A DNA stretch of 13,142 bases from Fodinibacter sp038210185 (GTDB lineage Bacteria > Actinomycetota > Actinomycetes > Actinomycetales > Dermatophilaceae), in NCBI GenBank assembly GCA_038210185.1, contig JBBQWX010000127.1:1-13142 (forward strand). The letters are read 5' to 3'. Position 1 is the stretch's first letter. Each line of letters begins with the position of its first letter. Below, one piece after another: positions 1 through 5,884 of the stretch. The notes beneath the pieces were generated by a model that was not told the origin of the DNA, ran no database searches, and saw only the letters and a program-made list of their open reading frames with translations. A program made the translations under genes and the position numbers.

Positions 1-130
1 GGGTTGGGGGGCCACCCCGTGTGGGGGGGGCCCGCCGCGGGGGGGGTGGTGGGGGGCGCGCCCCCGCCGGCCCCCGGGCCTCTTCCCGCCCGGGGGGTTT
101 GGGGGTTTGTGGCCCCCCGCCCACCCACCC
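1..130. other. G/C homopolymer-rich low-complexity window edge
   Basis: This stretch is almost entirely runs of G and C, with many runs of five to nine identical bases, quite unlike the rest of the window, where such runs are short. No supported gene lies in it. It runs directly into normal coding sequence just before the ATG at 153. The simplest reading is low-quality sequence at a contig end. A genuine G-tract region upstream of the first gene is possible but less likely. Because of it, the promoter and ribosome binding site of the first gene cannot be judged. Confidence 0.6.
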
Positions 131-152
131 CCCCACTTCCGACGAGGTCGTC

Positions 153-458
153 ATGACGCCGGAGGACGTGCGGCGGCTCGCGCACGACCTCCCCGACGTC
201 GTCGAGCTCCCCCATCACGGTTTCCCCAGCTTCCGAACGGGCGCCCGGGGGCGGATCTTCGCCACGCTGCCCACCGACGAGGTGCTGCGGGTGATGCTCG
301 AGGAGGAGCCGATCCGTGCGGCGGTGGCGCAGTGGCCGTGGTGCCGCGAGGGCTGGTGGGGGAAGCGGCTGATGACGGTCGAGGTGGTGCTCGCCGACGC
401 GGATGCCGCCGCCGTCACCGAGCTGCTCGACCAGGCCCACGCACGCGCCCGCCCCTGA
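153..458 (+). CDS. MmcQ/YjbR-like family protein
   Basis: A 101-residue protein that starts MTPEDVRRLAHDLPDVVEL and contains the family features: an opening helix, a short 'hHGFPSFRtGARGRIFATL' beta region around residues 22-40, a W-rich middle (WPWCREGWWGKR, about 65-76), and a closing V-E-V-V-L strand followed by the helix AAAVTELLDQAHARA. MmcQ/YjbR proteins are about 100-130 residues, have a CyaY-like fold and are often annotated as DNA-binding, although their function is poorly established. The ATG at 153 is preferred because the upstream in-frame extension falls in the anomalous G/C tract and gives only Gly/Arg/Pro-rich peptide. It converges with the CPVC membrane protein gene, with a palindromic repeat between the two stops. 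Family assignment is by motif recall only. Confidence 0.72.
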   Translation: MTPEDVRRLAHDLPDVVELPHHGFPSFRTGARGRIFATLPTDEVLRVMLEEEPIRAAVAQWPWCREGWWGKRLMTVEVVLADADAAAVTELLDQAHARARP

Positions 459-504
459 CCCAGGGCCGGCCCTGGAAGGTCAAGGCCTACCGGATGCGGT
501 GTCT

Positions 505-562
505 GGTTGAGCCGGGTACTCGGGCCGGGTCGCCCCGGCAGCCGTCTCAGCACCCAGCTCGC
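505..562. repeat. Palindromic repeat family B, copy 1
   Basis: An imperfect inverted repeat between the convergent stops at 458 and 572. It shares an exact 18-bp core (538-555) with the copy at 1187-1204, and the similarity extends to the left with about a two-base length difference. Its left arm (from about 509) and right arm (to about 561) can pair around a GC-rich loop. A second small stem, CAGCAC/GTGCTG, lies at the right end. It could act as a bidirectional terminator for the two converging genes, but there is no T tract. Confidence 0.55.
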
Positions 563-571
563 TCGTGCTGG

Positions 572-1063
572 TCAGACCGCGAGGTGATCGGTGACCTTCG
601 GTGCCGGCTCGGTCGGGGCCGGGCACGCCAGCCCTCCGCGCAACCGGGCGTGCAGGGCCCAGGCGACCAGGGCGACTCCGGCCACGGCCAGGAACGGTTG
701 GACCGGCGCGAACCAGCGCAGCGCACCCGCGTACCCGAGGGCGACCAGGACGAGCTTGTTGCAGACCGGGCACCCCACGGCGAAGAAGGTCAACAGGCCG
801 CCCGCGGCGCCGCGGCGGTCGATGGATGCCGTGGTCGCGGCCTCGGCGCCCGGCTCCCGCACGTAGGTCGCGAGCAACAAACCGCTCAGCACCGAGGTGA
901 GACCCAGCACCGGCCAGGCCCACCACGTCGTGGGGACCTCGCGGCCGAACACCGGCGTGGGCAGCATCGCCGTGGGGACAGCCACCACCAGGGCCGTCAT
1001 GACGGTCGCGGCGGCCGCGGAAAACCAGCGACGAGGAGACCAGAGGCGCAGTGCGTCGAGCAT
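572..1063 (-). CDS. Small four-helix membrane protein with CPVC motif, unknown function
   Basis: A 163-residue protein from the ATG at 1063. Hydrophobic segments lie at about residues 13-35, 46-67, 86-108 and 116-138. A CPVC motif (Cys98, Cys101) sits inside the third segment in the context FFAVGCPVCNK and is followed by GYAGALRWFAPVQP. The paired cysteines suggest a thiol redox or metal-binding role at the membrane, but I do not recognise a characterised family. An in-frame GTG at 1081 would add six residues. I prefer 1063 because a TANNNT hexamer lies six bases upstream and a metal-repressor-like palindrome (1072-1089) covers that hexamer and would otherwise be partly coding. The gene lies downstream of tetR on the same strand, separated by a strong hairpin, so it is probably transcribed on its own. 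It is bracketed by two direct copies of palindromic family B. Confidence 0.7.
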   Translation of the reverse strand: MLDALRLWSPRRWFSAAAATVMTALVVAVPTAMLPTPVFGREVPTTWWAWPVLGLTSVLSGLLLATYVREPGAEAATTASIDRRGAAGGLLTFFAVGCPVCNKLVLVALGYAGALRWFAPVQPFLAVAGVALVAWALHARLRGGLACPAPTEPAPKVTDHLAV

Positions 1064-1069
1064 CGCCGA

Positions 1070-1075
1070 ACCATA
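1070..1075 (-). promoter_or_regulatory. -10 hexamer TATGGT, possible leaderless promoter of the CPVC gene
   Basis: On the minus strand TATGGT is followed by six bases and then the ATG at 1063. This fits a TANNNT -10 element with transcription starting at or next to the start codon. No Shine-Dalgarno sequence precedes the ATG, which supports a leaderless mRNA. No convincing -35 is seen. The hexamer overlaps the palindrome at 1072-1089, so a bound repressor would block it. Confidence 0.42.
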
Positions 1076-1089
1076 CCCCACTGGGTATG
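1072..1089. promoter_or_regulatory. CsoR-type operator-like palindrome
   Basis: A perfect seven-base inverted repeat, CATACCC-N4-GGGTATG. The core ATACCC-N4-GGGTAT matches the G-tract inverted repeat recognised by actinobacterial CsoR-family (copper or persulfide/formaldehyde-type) repressors. It lies 9 bases upstream of the ATG at 1063 and overlaps the proposed -10 hexamer, a normal place for a repressor operator. No csoR gene is present in this window, so the regulator, if any, would be encoded elsewhere. Confidence 0.45.
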
Positions 1090-1097
1090 TGGACCTC

Positions 1098-1147
1098 GCC
1101 TCGAGTGCGGAAGTGGCTGCCCTGGCTACCGTTTCCGCACTCGAGGC
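1098..1147. terminator. Strong hairpin between tetR and the CPVC gene
   Basis: Perfect 15-base arms (1098-1112 and 1133-1147) begin and end with the CTCGAG palindrome and flank a 20-base loop. It follows the tetR stop in the direction of tetR transcription and precedes the CPVC promoter, so termination of tetR is the simplest role. There is no T tract, so it would be a non-canonical terminator or another small palindromic element. Confidence 0.5.
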
Positions 1148-1152
1148 CGGAA

Positions 1153-1215
1153 CCAGCCCGAGTTGGGTGCTCAGGCGGTTGCCCGAGCAGCCGTCTCAGC
1201 ACCCGACTCGGCTGG
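1153..1215. repeat. Palindromic repeat family B, copy 2 (inside the 3' end of tetR)
   Basis: Arms 1153-1178 and 1191-1215 pair over about 25 bases with three mismatches and one bulged base, around a 12-base loop. It shares the exact 18-bp core (1187-1204) with copy 1 at 538-555. The tetR stop codon (1171-1173) lies inside the left arm, so the last 14 or so residues of TetR are encoded by the element. Confidence 0.65.
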
Positions 1216-1803
1216 GCGGTCAGGCGGGGAGGTCAGGAGGGTGAGTGCTCGGGCGCAGTGGTCGACGAGAGCTAGCCGGCCGGCATCCCGCTCGGCTGCC
1301 GGCAGCGCGGCCCACTGCAGCGCGCGGTCCTCCAGGTAGGCGACCCAGCCGTGCACGGCGGGCAACGCGGCATCCGGCAGATCGGTGGCGCGCGCAACGA
1401 CCCCGGCCACATGCTCGCGCACCGTCTCGACGGGGTCGTCGCCGGACGCTCGCGCGATCGGCGCCTGTCCCAGCACCAGGGCCACGTACGACGCGCGCCG
1501 TCGCGCCACCTGGTCGAGGAACCGCTCCACGACCTGCCGCACCGCCGCCTCGCCGACCGCACCGGGGTCGGGGGAGACGTTGCGCCCGACCCGCCGGCGC
1601 GCCGCCTCGACGACCGCCCGGTGGTAGTCGGTCTTGGTGGGGAAGTAGTGGAAGAGCAGCCCGCGCGAGACCCCGGCCTCGGCTGCCACCTCGTCGAGCG
1701 AGAGCTCCTGCACCGGGCGCTCGACGAACTTGCGCAGGCCGATGCCGACGAGCTGGCGGCGCCGGTCCTGCGGCGTCATCCGGACCCGCGACGGAGCTGC
1801 CAT
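1171..1803 (-). CDS. TetR/AcrR family transcriptional regulator
   Basis: A 210-residue regulator, the usual TetR length. The N-terminal helix-turn-helix is clear: LSLDEVAAEAGVSRGLLF then HYFPTKTDYHRAVVEAA at about residues 35-67, with the hallmark 'G-S-x-x-x-x-Y-F' spacing. The rest is a helical ligand-binding domain containing VALVLGQAPIA and HGWVAYLEDRALQWA. Start choice: ATG 1803 lies just outside a perfect 15-bp palindrome; ATG 1815 would lie inside it, and ATG 1779 (MTPQDRRRQL) is also possible. The gene diverges from the acyl-CoA dehydrogenase across about 40 bases, the classic layout of a local repressor with a shared operator. The ligand is probably an acyl-CoA or related intermediate of the operon (inference from context). 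The C-terminal tail (about AESGAETAARATA) is encoded by a palindromic repeat and is unlikely to be conserved. Confidence 0.9.
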   Translation of the reverse strand: MAAPSRVRMTPQDRRRQLVGIGLRKFVERPVQELSLDEVAAEAGVSRGLLFHYFPTKTDYHRAVVEAARRRVGRNVSPDPGAVGEAAVRQVVERFLDQVARRRASYVALVLGQAPIARASGDDPVETVREHVAGVVARATDLPDAALPAVHGWVAYLEDRALQWAALPAAERDAGRLALVDHCARALTLLTSPPDRPAESGAETAARATA

Positions 1804-1807
1804 GCTA

Positions 1808-1822
1808 TTGAGCATTGCTCAA
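1808..1822. promoter_or_regulatory. Perfect 15-bp palindromic operator, likely TetR binding site
   Basis: TTGAGCA-T-TGCTCAA has seven-base arms that are exact inverted complements. It lies between the divergent tetR and acyl-CoA dehydrogenase starts and contains the proposed -35 element of the operon. TetR regulators typically bind such sites beside their own genes, so the repressor would control both directions. No second copy was noticed elsewhere in the window. Confidence 0.75.
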
Positions 1823-1836
1823 CAACGGTCTAGGGT
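1808..1836 (+). promoter_or_regulatory. Promoter of the acyl-CoA dehydrogenase operon
   Basis: A -35-like TTGAGC (1808-1813), a 17-base spacer and a -10-like TAGGGT (1831-1836) are followed by seven bases and then ATG 1844, which predicts transcription starting at the ATG. The -35 box is the left arm of the 15-bp palindrome, so repressor binding would exclude RNA polymerase. A weak AAGGA lies immediately before the ATG, too close to be a good ribosome binding site, which favours a leaderless message. Confidence 0.58.
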
Positions 1837-1843
1837 CAAGGAC

Positions 1844-3169
1844 ATGGACTTCGCCCCCTCCCCTCGCGCCGCCGACCTCACCGCCCGCGTACGAGCCTTC
1901 GTCGACACCGAGATCGAGCCCGTCGAGCCCGGCATCCTGCGCGACGTAGCCGGGCGGCGTGCTCGCGGTGAGGACGCCTGGCCGCCGCCGGCCGTCGTCG
2001 GGGAGCTGCAGGCCAAGGCTCGCCAGCAGGGCCTGTGGAACCTCTTCCTCCCGGCCGGGCACGGCGACGCGTACGCAGCCCGCTTCGGCACCGACGGAGG
2101 CGCCGGCCTCACCACCACCGACTACGCGGCCGTCGCCGAGCAGACCGGCCGGTCGGCTCTCGCGCCACTGGTCTTCAACTGCAACGCCCCCGACACCGGC
2201 AACATGGAGGTGCTGCTGCGCTACGGCTCGCCGGAACAGCAGCAGGAATGGCTCGAGCCGCTGCTCGACGGCCGGGTGCGCAGCACGTTCCTCATGACCG
2301 AGCCCGGGGTCGCGAGCTCCGACGCCACCACCATGGAAGCCACGGCAACCCTCGACGGCGGCGACGTCGTGCTCGACGGCCGAAAGTGGTGGTCGACCGG
2401 CGCCGGCCACCCCGACTGCAGGGTCGGCATCTTCATGGGGCTCACCGACCCCGCCGCGCACCGGCACGGCCAGCACTCGATGGTCGTCGTCCCTCTGCAG
2501 GCCCCCGGCGTCACGGTCGAGCGGATGCTCACCGCGCTCGGCCAGTACGACGAGCCGCTCGGTCACGGCGAGGTGACCCTGCGCGGGGTTCGCCTGCCGA
2601 GCAGTGCGATCCTCGCGGGCCCCGGCCGCGCGTTCGAGATCGCCCAGGGGCGCCTCGGCCCGGGCCGGGTGCACCACTGCATGCGCCTGATCGGCCTGGC
2701 CGAGAAGTCGCTCGAGCTGGCCTGCGAGCGGGCCAGCACCCGGGTCGCCTTCGGCAAGCCGATCGCCAACCTCGGCGGAAACCGGGAACGCCTCGCCCGC
2801 GCCCGCATCGCCATCAACTCGGCCCGCCTGCTCGTCCAGCACGCGGCCTGGAAGCTCGACACCGTCGGTATCGAGGGTGCCCAGTCGGAGGTGTCCGAGA
2901 TCAAGGCCGCGGTGCCCCAGATGGCCTGCGACGTGATCGACCTCGCCATCCAGCTGCACGGTGGCGGCGGCATGAGTGAAGACTTCCCGCTCGCGGCGGC
3001 CTACGCCGGCGCCCGCAGCCTGCGCCTCGCGGACGGCCCCGACGAGGTGCACCTCGGCGTCGTCGCCCGCCACCTGCTGCGTCCGTATGCCGTGCGGGCG
3101 GCCGCCGCCGCGCCGGCGGGCGCGACGCCGGCAGCCACCCCCGCCTCAACCCCGGAGGTCGCCCGATGA
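1844..3169 (+). CDS. Acyl-CoA dehydrogenase family protein, ACAD10/11 type
   Basis: A 441-residue FAD-dependent acyl-CoA dehydrogenase-fold protein. Visible family features are the flavin/substrate-contact motif FLMTEPGVASSDATTM (Met151-Thr152-Glu153-Pro154), a middle beta domain with DGRKWWSTGA, the C-terminal helical bundle with RVAFGKPI, and LHGGGGMSEDFPL. It ends LRLADGPDEVH, where Asp397 sits at the position of the catalytic Glu of classical enzymes (YEGT in MCAD). This LADGPDEVH ending is typical of the ACAD10/11-like branch, which handles hydroxy- or phospho-acyl-CoAs rather than simple dehydrogenation. The C-terminus is an Ala/Pro-rich tail. ATG 1844 is chosen because the fold begins there and the promoter points to it. 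The stop overlaps the next gene's start (ATGA), so the two are translationally coupled. It is first in a TetR-controlled operon with an SDR and an APH-type kinase. Confidence 0.92.
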   Translation: MDFAPSPRAADLTARVRAFVDTEIEPVEPGILRDVAGRRARGEDAWPPPAVVGELQAKARQQGLWNLFLPAGHGDAYAARFGTDGGAGLTTTDYAAVAEQTGRSALAPLVFNCNAPDTGNMEVLLRYGSPEQQQEWLEPLLDGRVRSTFLMTEPGVASSDATTMEATATLDGGDVVLDGRKWWSTGAGHPDCRVGIFMGLTDPAAHRHGQHSMVVVPLQAPGVTVERMLTALGQYDEPLGHGEVTLRGVRLPSSAILAGPGRAFEIAQGRLGPGRVHHCMRLIGLAEKSLELACERASTRVAFGKPIANLGGNRERLARARIAINSARLLVQHAAWKLDTVGIEGAQSEVSEIKAAVPQMACDVIDLAIQLHGGGGMSEDFPLAAAYAGARSLRLADGPDEVHLGVVARHLLRPYAVRAAAAAPAGATPAATPASTPEVAR

Positions 3170-3975
3170 GCCGCCGCGTCCTGGTCACCGGAGGCGCCTC
3201 GGGCCTCGGGCTGGAACTCACCGAGCTCATGGTGGCCCGTGGCGACACCGTGCTCGTCGGCGACCTGGCCGACCAGCGGCCCGACACGGTGCCCGAAGGT
3301 GCCGCGTACCGCCGGCTCGACGTGCGCTCGCAGCAGGACTGGGACGCGGCCCTGGCCTGGGTCCGCGAGACGTGGGGCGGCCTCGACACCCTGGTCAACA
3401 ACGCCGGCATCGCCACGGGCGGCCGCATCGACGTCGAGGCCATCGCCGACTGGGAGCGGGTCGTCGACATCAACCTCCTCGGTGTGGCCCGCGGCTGCCA
3501 CACGTTCACCCCGCTGCTGAAAGAGCAACGCAGCGGCCACATCGTCAACGTCGCCTCCCTCGCGGGGCTCGTGCACGGCCCGGGCATGGCGAGCTACAAC
3601 GCCAGCAAGGCCGGTGTGGTGGCCATCAGCGAGACGTTGTCGTTCGAGCTGGGCCCGTGGGACATCGACGTGTCCGTGGTCTGCCCGGCGTTCTTCCGCA
3701 CCAACCTGCATCGCTCGTTCTCGGGCAAGGATGCCGCGATGCAGGAAGCCGGGATGCGGCTGATCACCCAGGCCAAGGTCGACGCCAAGCACATCGCGGC
3801 GATCGTGCTCAAGGGCGTCGACGCACGCAAGAAGATCATCCTCACCGAGCGGCTGGGCCACCAGGCCTACCTCTCGAAGCGCTTCGCCCGCCCTCTCTAC
3901 GACCGGATGCTGACCGCGCAGGCCAAGCGGCTCGCCCGGCGGGCCGGCACCGACCCCGACGCCGTCGTGCCGTGA
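3166..3975 (+). CDS. SDR family NAD(P)-dependent oxidoreductase
   Basis: A 269-residue classical short-chain dehydrogenase. The cofactor motif TGGASGLG is at residues 8-15, NNAG at 78-81, and the catalytic Ser131, Tyr144 and Lys148 appear in VNVASLAG and YNASK. Asp33 (VGD) after the second strand favours NAD over NADP. A positively charged C-terminal extension, LYDRMLTAQAKRLARRAG, follows the fold. The start overlaps the dehydrogenase stop by four bases (ATGA), and its own stop overlaps the kinase GTG (GTGA), so the three genes form one tightly coupled unit. By analogy with the levulinate pathway it could reduce a 4-oxoacyl-CoA or oxidise a hydroxyacyl intermediate. The substrate is inferred from context only. 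Confidence 0.92.
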   Translation: MSRRVLVTGGASGLGLELTELMVARGDTVLVGDLADQRPDTVPEGAAYRRLDVRSQQDWDAALAWVRETWGGLDTLVNNAGIATGGRIDVEAIADWERVVDINLLGVARGCHTFTPLLKEQRSGHIVNVASLAGLVHGPGMASYNASKAGVVAISETLSFELGPWDIDVSVVCPAFFRTNLHRSFSGKDAAMQEAGMRLITQAKVDAKHIAAIVLKGVDARKKIILTERLGHQAYLSKRFARPLYDRMLTAQAKRLARRAGTDPDAVVP

Positions 3976-5063
3976 GCGCGGTTGCCGGTGCCGCGCCAGT
4001 GCGCGAGGAGGACGCCTTCGACGTCGGCCGCGTCGCGACCTGGCTGCGCGACAACGCACCTGGCGAGGGGGGCATCGACGGGAACCCCGAGGTGCAGCAG
4101 TTCGTGGGGGGCGCGTCCAACCTCACCTACCTCCTGAGGTACGCCGGTGGACCGGCCAAGGGTGGACGCGACCTGATCCTGCGCCGCCCGCCGATCGGCA
4201 CCAAAGCCAGGGGCGCGCACGACATGCGGCGCGAGCACGACATCCAGGCGTCCCTGGCCCCGGTCTTCGCGCTGGTGCCGAGAATGCTCGCGTTCTGCGA
4301 CGAGGAGGCGCTGATCGGGTCGGAGTTCTACGTCATGGAGCGCATCGAGGGCACCATCCTGCGCCGCGACGTGCCGCCAGAGCTCGGCCTCGATCAGCCC
4401 GGCGTGACCGCGCTGTGCCACAACGCGATCGATACGCTCGTCGCCCTGCACGACGTCGACGTCGAGGCCACCGGGCTCGCCGACCTTGACCGTGGTGAGG
4501 GCTACGTGCGTCGCCAGGTCGAGGGCTGGTGCGGCCGCTTCCGGCGGGCGCGCACCGACGACGTCGGCGACTTCGAGGCGACGATGGCCTGGCTCGAGGC
4601 GCACCAGCCGGCCGACCGTCCGCACGTGCTGATCCACAACGACTTCCGGTTCGACAACCTGGTGCTCGACCCGGCCGACCCGACCCGCATCGTCGGGGTG
4701 CTCGACTGGGAGATGGCCACCGTCGGCGACCCGCTCATGGACCTCGGTGCAGCACTGGCCTACTGGGTGCAGGCAGACGACCATCCGGCCTTCCTCGAGG
4801 TGCGTCGGCAGCCGACACACACCGCAGGCATGATGACGCGCGCCGAGGTCGTCGCGCGCTACTCCGCTGCGCGAGGCCTCGACGTGACCCCCGAGCAGTG
4901 GCGCTTCTACGATGTGTTCGGTGCGTTCCGGCTCGCGGTGATCGCGCAGCAGATCTACTACCGGTTCCACCACGGCGAGACGAGCAACCCGGCCTACGGC
5001 GAGTTCCGCGACGTCGTGCGCTTCCTGGACTCCCACTGCGCCGCCCTCCTCGGCAGCTCCTGA
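3972..5063 (+). CDS. APH/ACAD10-type phosphotransferase family protein
   Basis: A 363-residue kinase-fold protein of the aminoglycoside phosphotransferase superfamily, in the branch that is fused to acyl-CoA dehydrogenases in animals (ACAD10, ACAD11). The N-lobe carries FVGGASNLTYLLR and LILRRPP (the lysine/arginine strand). The catalytic loop is IHNDFRFDNL (His222, Asp224, Asn229) and the metal-binding Asp245 is in GVLDWE, followed by the family's VGDPLMDLG. The start is GTG 3972, which overlaps the SDR stop. Related proteins (LvaA of Pseudomonas, kinase domains of ACAD10/11) phosphorylate the 4-hydroxyl of 4-hydroxyacyl-CoAs so that the partner dehydrogenase-fold enzyme can eliminate phosphate. 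A dehydrogenase of that type lies two genes upstream, so this role is likely here. Antibiotic resistance is unlikely for this branch. Confidence 0.88.
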   Translation: MSAVAGAAPVREEDAFDVGRVATWLRDNAPGEGGIDGNPEVQQFVGGASNLTYLLRYAGGPAKGGRDLILRRPPIGTKARGAHDMRREHDIQASLAPVFALVPRMLAFCDEEALIGSEFYVMERIEGTILRRDVPPELGLDQPGVTALCHNAIDTLVALHDVDVEATGLADLDRGEGYVRRQVEGWCGRFRRARTDDVGDFEATMAWLEAHQPADRPHVLIHNDFRFDNLVLDPADPTRIVGVLDWEMATVGDPLMDLGAALAYWVQADDHPAFLEVRRQPTHTAGMMTRAEVVARYSAARGLDVTPEQWRFYDVFGAFRLAVIAQQIYYRFHHGETSNPAYGEFRDVVRFLDSHCAALLGSS

Positions 5064-5064
5064 C

Positions 5065-5114
5065 ACCGACCGACCGACCGACCGACCGACCGACCGACCG
5101 ACCGACCGACCGAC
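5065..5114. repeat. ACCG tetranucleotide microsatellite, 12.5 copies
   Basis: Fifty bases of uninterrupted ACCG repeat lie in the 66-base gap between the kinase stop and the next SDR start, and end just before the AAGGA ribosome binding site (5115-5119). Perfect tetranucleotide tracts of this length are prone to slipped-strand length change. It lies after a stop codon, so it cannot switch the upstream reading frame. It could alter mRNA structure or spacing before the downstream gene. Confidence 0.95.
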
Positions 5115-5129
5115 AAGGATGCACGCCCC

Positions 5130-5882
5130 ATGCCCACCACCCTGATCACCGGCGCCAGCTCGGGCCTCGGCGCCGAGATGGCGCGCCAGCTCGCCGATCG
5201 CGGCTGGGACCTCGCCCTGGCTGCCCGGCGCACCGAGCGGCTCGAGGGGCTGCGCGACGAGATCCGGGCGGCCCACCCCGCCCGACGGGTCGAGCTGCGC
5301 GCCCTCGACGTCACCGACGACGACCAGGTGTTCGAGGTCTTCCGAGCCTTCCGTGACGACTTCGGCACCATCGACCGGGTCGTCGTCAACGCCGGGCTCG
5401 GCAAGGGCGCCCCGATCGGCACCGGGCGCTACGACGCCAACAGGCAGACCGCGATGACCAACTTCGTCGCCGCTCTGGCCCAGACCGAGGCCGCGATGGA
5501 GATCTTCCGCGACCAGAAGCGCGGTCACCTGGTGATGATCTCGTCGGTGTCGGCGATGCGGGGCATGCGCAAGACCGTGACCACGTATGCCGCGACCAAG
5601 GCCGGTGTGGCCACCCTGGCGGAGGGGCTGCGCAACGAGATGCTCGGGGAGCCCGACCTCGACATCCGGGTCTCGACGATCTACCCCGGCTACATCCGTT
5701 CCGAGATGAACGAGCGCGTGAAGAAGGCCCCCTTCATGGTCGACACGAAGACCGGCGTACGGGCCATGGTCGAGGCGATCGAGAAGGAGAAGGCGAACGC
5801 CCTGGTCCCCGCGTGGCCCTGGGTGCCGCTCGGCACGGCGATGCGGCACCTGCCGCTGCCCCTCGTCCGGAAGATCCTGTGA
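5130..5882 (+). CDS. SDR family oxidoreductase
   Basis: A 250-residue short-chain dehydrogenase: TGASSGLG at residues 7-14, AARRTERLE after the second strand (the Arg pair suggests NADP preference), DVTD at 60-63, NAG at 87-89, and catalytic Ser139, Tyr153 and Lys157 in ISSVSAMRG and YAATKAG. The YPGYIRSEM motif after the active site is typical of SDRs acting on lipid-like or acyl substrates. The start is ATG 5130, with AAGGA 10 bases upstream and just after the ACCG tract. No promoter is visible in the gap, so it is probably co-transcribed with the kinase. Its stop lies two bases before the next ATG. The substrate is unknown. Confidence 0.9.
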   Translation: MPTTLITGASSGLGAEMARQLADRGWDLALAARRTERLEGLRDEIRAAHPARRVELRALDVTDDDQVFEVFRAFRDDFGTIDRVVVNAGLGKGAPIGTGRYDANRQTAMTNFVAALAQTEAAMEIFRDQKRGHLVMISSVSAMRGMRKTVTTYAATKAGVATLAEGLRNEMLGEPDLDIRVSTIYPGYIRSEMNERVKKAPFMVDTKTGVRAMVEAIEKEKANALVPAWPWVPLGTAMRHLPLPLVRKIL

Positions 5883-5884
5883 CC

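Noticed and set aside
480..1202. A 240-codon minus-strand frame overlapping the CPVC gene
   Set aside because: It is Arg/Gly/Pro-rich, spans both palindromic repeats and the hairpin, and lacks hydrophobic or domain structure. The overlapping 163-residue frame has clear membrane helices.
1805..3073. A 422-codon minus-strand frame opposite the acyl-CoA dehydrogenase
   Set aside because: It is a shadow frame with biased composition and no motifs, and it covers the operator and promoter of the operon.
3972..5063. Kinase as an aminoglycoside resistance gene
   Set aside because: The GGASNLTYLLR, IHNDFRFDNL and VGDPLMDLG signatures and the operon with an ACAD10/11-type dehydrogenase point to the acyl-CoA kinase branch.
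5065..5114. ACCG tract as an ON/OFF phase-variable coding switch
   Set aside because: It lies between a stop codon and the next ribosome binding site, so length change cannot shift either reading frame.
3897..5849. A 650-codon open frame on the minus strand opposite the kinase and SDR
   Set aside because: It has no recognisable domain, is rich in Arg/Gly/His/Asp as expected for antisense of G+C-rich genes, and its SVGR repeats are just the ACCG tract read backwards. The plus-strand genes have full catalytic motifs.
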